A stretch of 38,394 nt of DNA from Parcubacteria group bacterium (GTDB lineage: Bacteria > Patescibacteriota > Minisyncoccia > Phycocordibacterales > UBA2135). Positions 9,955-17,857 of this stretch are shown here, piece after piece (within the stretch, counting starts at the first letter, position 1; every line of letters starts with the position of its first letter). Position numbers and translations under genes: made by a program. The stretch is from the NCBI GenBank assembly GCA_016180525.1, contig JACPBB010000003.1:1-38394 (forward strand), given 5' to 3'. Under the pieces are notes generated by a model. The model was not told the origin of the DNA. It did not search any database and saw nothing but the letters and a program-made list of their open reading frames with translations.

Positions 9955-10785
9955 TTAATTTAAAAACGCTTTTTGAACTTTTATATTTTTGCCAAAAAAT
10001 TGACTGCCAAGAGCCTGAAACCGAGACGTAACACCCGTTGAGTAAAAAATCGAGGCTCCTTTTTTCCCAAGTTTTTTTTCTATTTCGGGATGATTTTCTA
10101 AATACTGATGTAATTTTAGAGGCAGAGAAGACGAGCTCTCTATAATAGAGACTGAGGGGCCAGTAATGTCTCTAATTTGATTTTTTAGAATGCCATAATG
10201 GGTGCAGCCAAGAATAAGTGTATCTACGCCTTGCTCTAAAAGCGGAGAAAGATATTTTCTAAGAATATCTTTTGTTGTTTGCCCATTGTGCTCACCTGCC
10301 TCAACGAGGGGCACGAGCAACGGACACGCTTTTTCAAACACTATTACGGCTGGATCAATTTTTATAAGTTCTCGCGTAAATGCGCCAGAGGAAACCGTCC
10401 CTTCGGTAGCAAGTACTCCTATTTTTTTATTTTTTGTTGAAATAACAGCGTCTTCAATTGTAGGAATAAGTACTCCTAAAACGTTTTTATCAAGATATTT
10501 TTGAGGTAGATACTGTTGTTGAATTTTTCTAAGCGCGGTGCTTGAAGCGGTGTAGCAGGCAAGAATAACGAGTTCACAGTCATTTTTAAAAAGAAAATCA
10601 ACAGCTTGTTTCGTAAATGTATAGACCTCATCTTGAGAGCGCGTACCATATGGCATGCGCGCGGTATCGCCAAGATATATGTAATTGTATTGCGGAAGCG
10701 ACTCTGTAATGCTTCGCAGTACATGAAGCCCTCCAAATCCTGAGTCAAATATGCCGATAGAACCACCTTTTTTCTGCTGTGCCAT
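9955..10785 (-). CDS. murI: Glutamate racemase MurI
   Basis: MurI interconverts L- and D-glutamate to supply D-Glu for the peptidoglycan stem peptide. FDSGFGGLHVL near the N terminus, YLGDTARMPYG, and the two catalytic cysteines in LACYTASS (Cys77) and LGCTHYG (Cys194) identify it. The first cysteine motif is normally CNTAS. Here Asn is replaced by Tyr, which is unusual because that Asn lines the active site. I chose the ATG at 10785 (MAQQKKGGSIGIFDSG) because family proteins begin just before the FDSG motif. An in-frame start at 10833 would add 16 residues and overlap the upstream oxidase gene. The gap to that gene is then 10 nt, suggesting an operon. Confidence 0.93.
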   Translation of the reverse strand: MAQQKKGGSIGIFDSGFGGLHVLRSITESLPQYNYIYLGDTARMPYGTRSQDEVYTFTKQAVDFLFKNDCELVILACYTASSTALRKIQQQYLPQKYLDKNVLGVLIPTIEDAVISTKNKKIGVLATEGTVSSGAFTRELIKIDPAVIVFEKACPLLVPLVEAGEHNGQTTKDILRKYLSPLLEQGVDTLILGCTHYGILKNQIRDITGPSVSIIESSSSLPLKLHQYLENHPEIEKKLGKKGASIFYSTGVTSRFQALGSQFFGKNIKVQKAFLN

Positions 10786-10795
10786 GTGAAATTTT

Positions 10796-12097
10796 TTAAC
10801 GGAGATATTTAACGAATGCGTGAGAGAGGCCAAATGCCATTGGTGTCGTAATCAAACGTTGGAATGCGCGCATAAGAGGGTCAAGAGGAAAATGTCTGTA
10901 AAGCGAAAATAATTCATCATAATCGTTCCTTCCTTCAAGCACTTTTTCTGCAATGTATGTTCCAAGCCCAAGCGCCCACGCAAGTCCCGTAGCGCCTGCC
11001 ACATAATAGACGTTGGGCATTTTCTTATCAGCGCCCGCAAGCGGCACGAGGTCTTTTGAAACACCAAGAAGCCCCGGCCAGACATACTCAATCTCTATTG
11101 GAATATTTGGAAATTTTTTTTGCATATACCGAGTAAGTTTTGGAATAATGTGTTCTGGGTTTACGCTTCGTTTGTACGCATATGTCGTAAGATAATCACC
11201 GCCACCCAAAAGCAATCTCCCTTCTCCTGTTACTCGATAGTACTGGTAAATCATATCGCTATCGGTCATCATGAACGGCCCCTGTGGAAACATTTTTTTA
11301 ATAATTTCTTGTGAAAGTGGCTTTGAAAGCGAGAGATACGTTTCAACATGATAGACATCTTTTTTAAACCGGCGCAATTCAGGAAGAAATTTATCAATAC
11401 AGATAATGGTATGCGTAGCATCTACGCGATGCCCGTCTAGAGTCACGACACCGGAAGCATCAATTGATGACACGGCAGTATTTTCAAATATACGCACCCC
11501 TTTTTGTATGAGTATTTCACGCATTGCCTGTGCATACAGAAAACTATTAATCGCAAACGTGCCGGGGTAACGAATCGCCCCTTTATAGCCAGAGGACCCA
11601 ATAATTTCTTTCACGGTATTTTTATCGTACAAATAACTTTCATATCCTAAAATCTCTCTTCCTTCATGTTCGCGAAGCACTTTTCGCAGGCCACGATTGT
11701 CATTCGCAATAAATACGTAGTCTTGTTCCTGATAATCACACGAAATACCGTGTTGTTTAATATTCTCACGCATCACTTCCATGCTTTTGCCGACAAATTC
11801 CCACAACCTCCGCGCCCTTTCTTTCCCGAGGTTAGTAATAAGGTCAACGAGTTCAAGTTCGGAATCTTGCGTAATAAACCCAGAGCTTCTGCCGGAGGCG
11901 CCTGCCCCTACATGCTCCCGTTCAATTAAAATAACCTTTTTCCCTTTTCCGGAAAGATAATCAGCCGCCGCAATCCCCGCCATGCCGCCGCCCACAACGA
12001 CCACATCCGCCGTCAGATTTTCCGAAAGCCGTGGTGTAGGACTAACTTTTTTAAGCGTATGCCAATATACTTCTTTTTTAATGTGAGACATATACAC
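10796..12097 (-). CDS. FAD-dependent oxidoreductase, D-amino acid oxidase family
   Basis: The 433 residues carry an N-terminal dinucleotide-binding motif VVVVGGGMAGIAAADYLSG (about 32-50), the ERxxVGAGASGRSSG segment that contacts FAD, and a C-terminal GATGLAWALGLGTYIAEK segment. This is the DAO fold of the glycine oxidase, PuuB (gamma-glutamylputrescine oxidase) and OrdL group, enzymes that oxidise an amine to an imine with transfer of electrons to FAD. The substrate cannot be read from the sequence. It is 10 nt upstream of murI, so a D-amino-acid role is possible. The ADC gene at 12838-13380 makes agmatine and offers a polyamine alternative. There are no membrane segments. Confidence 0.8.
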   Translation of the reverse strand: MYMSHIKKEVYWHTLKKVSPTPRLSENLTADVVVVGGGMAGIAAADYLSGKGKKVILIEREHVGAGASGRSSGFITQDSELELVDLITNLGKERARRLWEFVGKSMEVMRENIKQHGISCDYQEQDYVFIANDNRGLRKVLREHEGREILGYESYLYDKNTVKEIIGSSGYKGAIRYPGTFAINSFLYAQAMREILIQKGVRIFENTAVSSIDASGVVTLDGHRVDATHTIICIDKFLPELRRFKKDVYHVETYLSLSKPLSQEIIKKMFPQGPFMMTDSDMIYQYYRVTGEGRLLLGGGDYLTTYAYKRSVNPEHIIPKLTRYMQKKFPNIPIEIEYVWPGLLGVSKDLVPLAGADKKMPNVYYVAGATGLAWALGLGTYIAEKVLEGRNDYDELFSLYRHFPLDPLMRAFQRLITTPMAFGLSHAFVKYLR

Positions 12098-12230
12098 AAA
12101 GTATAATGTAGAAAGCAGAAAGTAGAAAGCATATTTTGTTTCTTATTAGAGTATCTTTGTTTGACATTAAGTAGCCCCCTTGTTAATCTCTAATAAGTTT
12201 TAGATTATATTTCATAACAAGGACAAGCAA

Positions 12231-12764
12231 ATGAAAATCCTTGAAAGACCTGTTGCCATTACCGATGTTGAAACTACCGGCCTTGATTCAACAATCCAGG
12301 AAATTATTGAAATCGGATTGATTTTAGTTAATCAGCAAACCCTTGAAATTATGGACACCCTTGATATTAAGGTACGGCCAGAACATCTTGAAACTGCTAC
12401 AGAATTCGCTTTAAAGCTTAACGGTTATAACGCGCATGATTGGCAAAATGCATTGACACTTCAAGCGGCTATGCAGTTATACGGCGAAAAAACAAAAGAC
12501 GCTATGTTCTGCGCCCATAATGTAACATTTGATTGGGCGTTTATTTTTGAGGCTTTTAAAAAAACTGGCATAAAAAATGCTATGGATTATCACCGAGTTG
12601 ATCTTTTCACAATAGCATGGATGCAGCTCCGAGGCTCCGGTCTTGAAAAATTCAACATGAATGAAGTAGCAAAGTATCTAGGAATTCCAGAAGAGCCGAT
12701 GCCTCATCGAGCCATCAACGGCACAATGACTGCTTACGAAATTTACAAACGATTAATTTCATAA
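12231..12764 (+). CDS. DnaQ-fold (DEDDh) 3'-5' exonuclease-like protein with altered motif III
   Basis: The 177 residues match the exonuclease fold of DNA polymerase III epsilon. Motif I is TDVETTGLD (Asp12, Glu14) and motif II is HNVTFDWAF (His96, Asp101). Motif III should read HRAxxD but reads HRAING (His159, Gly at 164), so the last metal-binding aspartate is missing. The protein may therefore be inactive or weakly active, or use another acid. AAGGAC eight bases before the ATG is a good ribosome binding site. The gene is a single transcription unit, closed by a terminator at 12768-12795. A proofreading or RNA-trimming role would be the family expectation. Confidence 0.8.
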   Translation: MKILERPVAITDVETTGLDSTIQEIIEIGLILVNQQTLEIMDTLDIKVRPEHLETATEFALKLNGYNAHDWQNALTLQAAMQLYGEKTKDAMFCAHNVTFDWAFIFEAFKKTGIKNAMDYHRVDLFTIAWMQLRGSGLEKFNMNEVAKYLGIPEEPMPHRAINGTMTAYEIYKRLIS

Positions 12765-12767
12765 AGA

Positions 12768-12795
12768 CAAGCAAAATAAATGCTTGCCTTTTTTT
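12768..12795 (+). terminator. Terminator after the DnaQ-like gene
   Basis: CAAGCA (12768-12773) pairs with TGCTTG (12781-12786), followed by CC and a seven-T run. It begins directly after the stop codon. Confidence 0.75.
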
Positions 12796-12837
12796 AAATT
12801 GTAAAAATTATCATAAAAAAACAAAATTTTCTGCTTG

Positions 12838-13380
12838 CTATGAAAGTAAAACCGCGGCGGCGATGACTGTCGTCCAGAGACCATCTTTGTTTCCCTCTGC
12901 TGATTGGGTAATGTTTGTCGTCTTTAAAATAAGGCCGGTTGATTTATACTCCTGTTCTCGCTCGTTCCAGGCATGATTGGAATCAAATGGAACGCCGAGT
13001 GTTGTTGCAAGCATCGTTGCCGCCAAATCCTCGGCATATTCTCCCGCTACTTTCGCAGTTTCTCCATAGACATGGTGTTCTGATAGATAACCATACGCGG
13101 CACTGTCTTTCGGACGGGCAACGCCGATTGATGCCGCGACGAGCCGATTCGGTTCATTTGTTTCAATTCTCGCCATGACGCAGTACGTGATCTCTCCCGG
13201 ACTTAACAGTTTTACCCCATCGTCTTTTGGAATTGTTTTGCAATTCGGCGGATAAATGCTTGAAACATATACAAGATTACTTTTTTCTATTCCCGCATCT
13301 CGAAGCGCAAGCTCAAAAGAGGCGAGCTTGTCTTTATGCACACCAACACCTTTTGTAAAAAACATTTTTTGCGGAACCAT
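12838..13380 (-). CDS. pdaD: Pyruvoyl-dependent arginine decarboxylase
   Basis: This enzyme converts arginine to agmatine and CO2 with a protein-derived pyruvoyl group. The 180 residues match the archaeal-type family. The self-cleavage site lies in [11 protein letters not shown], where cleavage between Ser40 and Ser41 would turn Ser41 into the pyruvoyl cofactor. [20 protein letters not shown] and the [15 protein letters not shown] segment are also typical. It is the first polyamine step and is notable because PLP enzymes usually do this job in bacteria. The neighbour on the same strand upstream is dut. No agmatine ureohydrolase or deiminase is evident nearby. Arginine is also the likely substrate of the gene at 32590-33585. 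Confidence 0.9.
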   Translation of the reverse strand: MVPQKMFFTKGVGVHKDKLASFELALRDAGIEKSNLVYVSSIYPPNCKTIPKDDGVKLLSPGEITYCVMARIETNEPNRLVAASIGVARPKDSAAYGYLSEHHVYGETAKVAGEYAEDLAATMLATTLGVPFDSNHAWNEREQEYKSTGLILKTTNITQSAEGNKDGLWTTVIAAAVLLS

Positions 13381-13452
13381 ATTTAATTTAGTTATGAATA
13401 AAAGTATATTTCAATATTTTGCAAAATACTGAAATATATAACTTTATGCAAC

Positions 13453-13884
13453 TTATAGAGAGCCTGTTGTGCCGAAACCACCGCGGGAAGGATTTTTCAT
13501 TGTGTCTGTTTCTTCCCATTCCGCTTTTTTATATTCTTTAAAAATACCCTGCGCGATTCTCTCTCCTCTAGATACGCTTGCCTCTGTATCGCTGAAATTA
13601 TAGAGAACCGCATAATATTCATCCTCATCCCCGCAAAAATCCCTGTCCATTATCGCAACACTATTTGCGAGCATGAGCCCTTTTTTATGAAGCGAGCTCC
13701 GCGCGGCAATTAAGAGCATGAATCCTTCAGGCGGTTCAATTACGACATTAAGCGGAGCATAGGCAATTGCCCGAGGAGCAATTTTAATTTCTATTCGCGA
13801 AGCAAAATCAAACGCCACCGCGCCTTCGGTTTTATACTCCGGAAGCGGGAGTGCTTTATCTATTCTTTTTATTCGCACCTTCAT
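13453..13884 (-). CDS. dut: Deoxyuridine 5'-triphosphate nucleotidohydrolase
   Basis: dUTPase hydrolyses dUTP to dUMP and pyrophosphate, keeping uracil out of DNA and supplying dUMP for thymidylate synthesis. The 143 residues show the trimeric-type motifs in order: GAVAFDFAS (motif I), ARSSLHKKG (II), NSVAIMDRDFCGDEDEYY (III), RGERIAQGIF (IV) and the C-terminal glycine-rich SRGGFGTTG (V) that closes over the substrate. The motif III residues DRDF replace the more common DxDY, and the Asp that activates the 3' hydroxyl site is retained. A dCMP-deaminase-like gene near the right end (37503-37994) would belong to the same dUMP supply route. Confidence 0.93.
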   Translation of the reverse strand: MKVRIKRIDKALPLPEYKTEGAVAFDFASRIEIKIAPRAIAYAPLNVVIEPPEGFMLLIAARSSLHKKGLMLANSVAIMDRDFCGDEDEYYAVLYNFSDTEASVSRGERIAQGIFKEYKKAEWEETDTMKNPSRGGFGTTGSL

Positions 13885-13958
13885 ATTATTTTGCTATTTT
13901 ATTATTCCACGGTAATATTTTTTAAAAAAAATCAGAGGATATCACTAAGTGTTCGTTC

Positions 13959-13986
13959 ATTCCACAATTCCATGGAATTGTGGAAT
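13959..13986. repeat. 28-nt perfect palindrome
   Basis: The sequence is fully self-complementary with no loop (centre CCATGG at 13970-13975), lying between dut and the 3' end of tRNA-Ala. It has no T run after it on either side, so it is a poor terminator. It could cap the tRNA transcript, bind a dimeric protein or be a repeat element. Confidence 0.6.
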
Positions 13987-13993
13987 AGGTATT

Positions 13994-14069
13994 TGGTGGA
14001 CCCGAGGAGATTCGAACTCCTGACCTCCTCATTGCAAATGAGGCGCTCTACCAACTAAGCTACGGGCCC
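13994..14069 (-). tRNA. tRNA-Ala (anticodon UGC)
   Basis: Read on the minus strand, the 76 nt fold as a standard tRNA. The acceptor GGGCCCG pairs with CGGGTCC and includes the G3-U70 pair that identifies alanine tRNAs. The D arm carries AGTTGGTAGAGC. The anticodon stem CCTCA/TGAGG presents TGC in the loop TTTGCAA. The T loop is TTCGAAT. The 3' CCA is encoded. It has its own promoter (14169-14197) and a structured leader, and lies just downstream of ddl. Confidence 0.97.
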
Positions 14070-14075
14070 AAATGG

Positions 14076-14161
14076 ACGGCAGGGTTTTGTACCGACGGAG
14101 TCTTCATCGAAACGCCTGCGTTCCAACTACTATACGTCGACCCCGGAGGAAACCCTGCCGT
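14076..14161 (-). ncRNA. Structured leader or small RNA ahead of tRNA-Ala
   Basis: A perfect 12-bp stem (14076-14087 with 14150-14161) encloses 62 nt that have further pairing potential (for example AACGC/GCGTT). The predicted transcription start near 14162 coincides with the 5' edge of the stem, and the 3' edge is only 6 nt before the tRNA. It may be a removable pre-tRNA leader or a separate small RNA processed from the same transcript. It lacks the conserved tip of SRP RNA. The class is unknown. Confidence 0.55.
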
Positions 14162-14168
14162 AGAGGGT

Positions 14169-14197
14169 ACTATACCGCAAAAAAATTTATTTCTCAA
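14169..14197 (-). promoter_or_regulatory. Promoter for the leader and tRNA-Ala
   Basis: On the minus strand TTGAGA (14192-14197), a 17-nt spacer and TATAGT (14169-14174) give a good sigma-70 promoter, each box one base from consensus. It starts 6 nt after the ddl stop, making the tRNA unit independent of ddl. Confidence 0.75.
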
Positions 14198-14203
14198 GAA
14201 AAT

Positions 14204-15169
14204 TTAAACTTGTTCAAGGGCCAGAGAAATAATATGATCAAGTATTTGAGGGAACGAACAACCGACCGCGGAGCATGCTTTCGGCAAGAGTGATTCTTCC
14301 GTAAGACCAGGAAGTGTATTTATTTCAAGAATATAAATGCCGCGCGGAGAGACGATGAAATCAGAGCGGGAGTAATGCCGCGCGCCAATTGCCTTATGCG
14401 CGTCAATTGCCATGCGCATAATTTCTCTTTTCACTTCAGCGGGAAAATTACTTGGGCATATCTCGCGGGTCTTTCCACTGTACTTTGCCTCATAGTCAAA
14501 AAAAGGATTTTTCTGTGGTGGGATAATTTCAATCGGCGGAAGCGCGTAATTTATCTCTCTCCTAAAATTATCAATCACGCCACACGTTGCTTCTCTCCCT
14601 TGTACATATTCTTCAATAATAATAGACGAGTCGTATTCAAACCCTTTTTCTATAAAACGAACTAATTGATCAAAAGTGCGTGCGATATAAACTCCAACCG
14701 ATGAACCACCAACAGCGGGCTTCACCACCCACGGTCTCGGCACGCTCCGAAACACGCCCGAAACCTTTCCCTTCCATTCATTTGAAAAACGAATAGCAAC
14801 GTGCGCTGGCATTTTTAATTTAGAGCGTGCAAAACTTTTTTTTGAAAGCAGTTTGTTCATTCCGAGAGCCGAAGAAAAAGAATCAGAGCCGGTATACGGA
14901 ATGCTAAATTGTTCAAATACTCTCTGTACCTTCCCATCTTCTCCATAATATCCATGCATTGCGTTAAATATGACATCTACTTTGCGGGAAATATTATGAG
15001 GATGCACTGGCAAGCCGTTTGCGTGCCAATTTCCCTCTTTATCAACTAAAATATCAATTCCCCTGTAGTGTCTCGGGAGATTTTTTAATACTGCCGCGCC
15101 GGTTTTGAGCGAAACATCATACTCGCTTGAAGGCCCGCCGCGGAGAACGCCGACTCGCACTTTTGTCAT
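14204..15169 (-). CDS. ddl: D-alanine--D-alanine ligase
   Basis: Ddl joins two D-alanines with ATP to make the dipeptide end of the peptidoglycan stem, the third cell-wall precursor enzyme in this window after murB and murI. The 321 residues show the ATP-grasp order: VGVLRGGPSSEYDVSL at the N terminus, HGYYGEDG, PYTGSDSFSSALGMNK, WVVKPAVGGSSVGV in the ATP-binding loop, EEYVQGREATCGV, and the C-terminal EINTLPGLTEESLLPKAC with the metal-binding Glu and Asn. The length is standard. The ATG at 15169 fits the family start. The gene is not closely linked to other mur genes. Confidence 0.95.
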   Translation of the reverse strand: MTKVRVGVLRGGPSSEYDVSLKTGAAVLKNLPRHYRGIDILVDKEGNWHANGLPVHPHNISRKVDVIFNAMHGYYGEDGKVQRVFEQFSIPYTGSDSFSSALGMNKLLSKKSFARSKLKMPAHVAIRFSNEWKGKVSGVFRSVPRPWVVKPAVGGSSVGVYIARTFDQLVRFIEKGFEYDSSIIIEEYVQGREATCGVIDNFRREINYALPPIEIIPPQKNPFFDYEAKYSGKTREICPSNFPAEVKREIMRMAIDAHKAIGARHYSRSDFIVSPRGIYILEINTLPGLTEESLLPKACSAVGCSFPQILDHIISLALEQV

Positions 15170-15215
15170 ATATATGTATTATAAAGAATAGAACAGAGAT
15201 AGAAAAGACACAGGA

Positions 15216-15884
15216 ATGAAAAAAGCCCTTGGAATTCTTTTATGTGTGCTTCTGGTCGCATGCGGAGCGCAAACAAATAAGAGCGAAACAGCAGTAACAT
15301 ATGGCACAACGCCTATCGTACAAGAAAATCCTCCTGATATATCTGCTGAAGAGTGGTATAAAGGCATACGACCACCTATCGGCTTTAAATCCCAAGAACT
15401 TCCCGCGTGCAGAGCAGTCGTTTCTGTTACTGATATTGTTTCTAAAGATAAAAAAATAGTCTGGAAAGAACATACGATTACTCTCTGTGACCGCCCGGTA
15501 GAACGCAAAAGACGTGTCGGATGGGGAATTATCCTTAACAGTGAAAAGCTGGCACATGGAGACCTGTGGATTAAATATAGTACACCAAACAAATGGGGGG
15601 TCATTTCATACAGAATGCCTGAAACAATGCAAGATGCGGATCTTTTGGGAAGAAAAGGGAAAGAGGCATTTCAACAAAAAATTGGCGTCACGTCGGAGGG
15701 CTTGCCGCTTGTGATTTCACTCATTCCTGAAGATGTTCGAGAAACATTTATTCTTTCTTTTATTGCATACTACAACGGTGCATACGAAATTTATGTATGG
15801 GACAGCAAAAAAGATGTAGCGGAAATGGTTGCGGGTCTTATAAACAAAAAAATCAAAGAATATAAACAGCAGAATAAAAAATGA
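15216..15884 (+). CDS. Lipoprotein of unknown function
   Basis: The 222 residues start with MKKALGILLCVLLVACGAQ, a lipoprotein signal with lipobox LVAC, so Cys16 would be lipid-modified and the mature protein anchored on the outer face of the membrane. The mature part is hydrophilic with two cysteines (LPACRAVV and ITLCDRP) that could form a disulfide. No domain is recognised. ACAGGA just before the ATG is a modest ribosome binding site. A bidirectional terminator starts 1 nt after the stop. Confidence 0.75.
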   Translation: MKKALGILLCVLLVACGAQTNKSETAVTYGTTPIVQENPPDISAEEWYKGIRPPIGFKSQELPACRAVVSVTDIVSKDKKIVWKEHTITLCDRPVERKRRVGWGIILNSEKLAHGDLWIKYSTPNKWGVISYRMPETMQDADLLGRKGKEAFQQKIGVTSEGLPLVISLIPEDVRETFILSFIAYYNGAYEIYVWDSKKDVAEMVAGLINKKIKEYKQQNKK

Positions 15885-15911
15885 CCGCGCTTTTAAGAGC
15901 GCGGATTTTTT
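15885..15911 (+). terminator. Terminator of the lipoprotein gene, overlapping the convergent gene
   Basis: CCGCGCT (15885-15891) pairs with AGCGCGG (15898-15904), followed on the plus strand by ATTTTTT and on the minus strand by TCATTTTTT. The stem includes the last codons of the convergent gene that ends at 15893, so one palindrome probably serves both directions. Confidence 0.8.
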
Positions 15912-16330
15912 ATAAATTTTTTGTAACAATTTTTTAAATCTTCAAGAGTATTTGCCGCAGAAAGACCAAAATGAGTCATGAGAATGGCATTGCTATAGCT
16001 TTTATGGTCTGTAACATTAATTTCTCCAACATTGCCGACAACAATTTTTTTCTCCGGCATAAAGTGCATTGCCATACGTGTCTGCGCCGCATCCCACAAA
16101 GACCCTTGCGAGTTAGAATTCCATATAATATGAATTTCATCGGCCCAAATGATGTCCCCTTCATGCTCTTCAACAATTCTCATACCTGTTTCATCGTCCT
16201 GATTCGTATCTCTAAATGGACAACGAACCGTGTGCCCTGCTTTTTCAAGTACTTCAACATAATTGAGAACTTTTGCCTTTTCTTCTTCCGTCGCGTTTCT
16301 CACAGAGCAAATCATGTAAATATTCGCCAT
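15893..16330 (-). CDS. Nucleoside 2-deoxyribosyltransferase-like protein
   Basis: The 145 residues open with ANIYMICSVRNATEEEK, then a helix, a strand HTVRCPFRDTNQ and the segment IVEEHEGDIIWADEIHIIWN with a following SQGSLWDAAQTRMA. This order (a strand ending in a small-residue turn, an Asp in a WADEIHII strand, then SxGSxxD) resembles the nucleoside deoxyribosyltransferase/TIR-like Rossmann fold, where a conserved Glu and Asp handle the sugar. Substrate and even enzymatic activity are not certain. The C terminus overlaps the terminator of the convergent lipoprotein gene. Confidence 0.5.
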   Translation of the reverse strand: MANIYMICSVRNATEEEKAKVLNYVEVLEKAGHTVRCPFRDTNQDDETGMRIVEEHEGDIIWADEIHIIWNSNSQGSLWDAAQTRMAMHFMPEKKIVVGNVGEINVTDHKSYSNAILMTHFGLSAANTLEDLKNCYKKFIKNPRS

Positions 16331-16394
16331 CTTTACTACCTCAATGAAACATTTCTGTTTTTCTTTATATCATATTTTCTGATAGAATGCATCC

Positions 16395-17834
16395 ATGCAG
16401 TGGGAAAAGATAACTTCGTTTAAAACGAGGCACATGCCTCGCGCATATGTAAATTCGCTTGTCCGTTTTCACCATGAATTTTCCGATAAAGAACGGCTAG
16501 AAGCGGCAGAGAAAGCTGGCTGGAACGTATTTCAATTTCCTTCCGAACTGCTCCTTGGTGGCGACCTGCTCTCTGACTCTGGCACTACAACGCTTACGTC
16601 AGAACAACTCTCGGCCATGATACTTGGCGATGAGGCATACGGCACTAATTACGGCTATCCAAAGCTTATTGAAGCATTTGAAAAAACATTTGATATTTCA
16701 GAGGATACTTATGAGATATACATCTTTCATCAAGGACGTGCCGCCGAGCACGCATTGTTTTCACAGCTTGCACAGAGTGTCCCAAAAAACTCCGTGGTTC
16801 CTTCAAACGGACATTTTGACACAACGCGCGCAAATATTGAAGCAAACAATATTGAAGCGCTTGATATAAAGGGGCGCACCGAACAAACGCTTGAACATTT
16901 CAAAGGAAACATGGATATTGCAGCATTAGAAAAACTTTTAAAAGAGGATGGCGAGCGTATTCCTCTTGTATATACAACGATTACAAACAACACGGGAGGA
17001 GGACAGCCGGTATCGCTTCAAAACATCAAAAAAATCCGCGCTCTGTGCGATGAATATGGCAAACCTTTTTTCCTTGACGCGTGCAGGTTTGCTGAAAACG
17101 CTTGGTTTATCAAACAATATGAAGAAAAAACTCTCTCTATTCACGATATTGTGCGCAACATATTTGCGCTCTGTGACGGATTTACTATTTCGCTTAAAAA
17201 AGACGGACTTTCAAATATGGGCGGCGCACTTGTGATTAAAAAAGACTCCATGCTTACAAAAACATATCCGAAACTTTTAAACGACATCAGAGACCACCAA
17301 ATTTTAACGGAAGGACACCCAACATACGGGGGTCTTACCGGCAGAGATATTATGAGTATTGTGGAGGGGTTGAAAACAGTTATAACAGAGCAATACCTTT
17401 CTTCACGAATTGGATTAGTGCGGGCATTTGGTGAATGTATGGACTTTCTCAATATCCCCGTGCTTAAACCATTCGGCGGGCACGCGGTGTATATTGATGT
17501 AGATAAATTTTTTGAAGGGACAAATATGGGGCGAGAAGATTTTGGCGGTATTTCACTCACCGCGCTTCTCCTGCTCAAAGGTGTACGGCTCTGTGAGCTT
17601 GGCGCGTTTGCGTTTGGAAAATGGAATTCTAAAACACAAAAAGAAGAATTTAATGGAAATAACTTTGTCCGATGCGCCGTGCCAAGAAACAAATACGAAC
17701 TGCAGGATTTACAATATGTTGCCGATTGCGTAAAAGGTCTTCATGAGCAAAAAGAAAAAATACCGAAGGCGGTTCCCGTCTATGGCAGAGAACTTACTCT
17801 TCGGCACTTTAAAGCGCGATTTGAATTAAAATAA
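16395..17834 (+). CDS. Tryptophanase / tyrosine phenol-lyase family beta-eliminating lyase
   Basis: PLP enzymes of this family split tryptophan into indole, pyruvate and ammonia, or tyrosine into phenol, pyruvate and ammonia. The 479 residues match the family over their length. TNYGYPKLIEAFEK, the FHQGRAAEH segment, FFLDACRFAENAWFI and the PLP lysine in ISLKKDGLSNMGG (about Lys269) are all visible, as is the C-terminal FVRCAVPRNKYE with the carboxylate-binding arginine. Which of the two substrates it takes cannot be decided. No TnaC-type leader peptide or permease is adjacent. The stop overlaps the terminator of the antisense-oriented RNA gene. The product could supply pyruvate and ammonia. 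Confidence 0.87.
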   Translation: MQWEKITSFKTRHMPRAYVNSLVRFHHEFSDKERLEAAEKAGWNVFQFPSELLLGGDLLSDSGTTTLTSEQLSAMILGDEAYGTNYGYPKLIEAFEKTFDISEDTYEIYIFHQGRAAEHALFSQLAQSVPKNSVVPSNGHFDTTRANIEANNIEALDIKGRTEQTLEHFKGNMDIAALEKLLKEDGERIPLVYTTITNNTGGGQPVSLQNIKKIRALCDEYGKPFFLDACRFAENAWFIKQYEEKTLSIHDIVRNIFALCDGFTISLKKDGLSNMGGALVIKKDSMLTKTYPKLLNDIRDHQILTEGHPTYGGLTGRDIMSIVEGLKTVITEQYLSSRIGLVRAFGECMDFLNIPVLKPFGGHAVYIDVDKFFEGTNMGREDFGGISLTALLLLKGVRLCELGAFAFGKWNSKTQKEEFNGNNFVRCAVPRNKYELQDLQYVADCVKGLHEQKEKIPKAVPVYGRELTLRHFKARFELK

Positions 17835-17857
17835 GGGCCCCGTAGTCGTGGGGCCCT
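17834..17857 (-). terminator. Terminator of the large structured RNA
   Basis: An 8-bp perfect stem (AGGGCCCC at 17834-17841 with its complement at 17850-17857) is followed on the minus strand by TATTTTAA. It overlaps the stop codon of the tryptophanase-family gene and may stop transcription from both sides. Confidence 0.8.

Noticed and set aside
13959-13986. Terminator of tRNA-Ala
   Set aside because: The palindrome is perfect but has no loop and no T run downstream, so I listed it as a repeat of unknown role.
14076-14161. SRP (4.5S) RNA
   Set aside because: The closing stem looked suggestive, but the conserved tip GGUCAGG...GGAA...AGCAGCC is absent.
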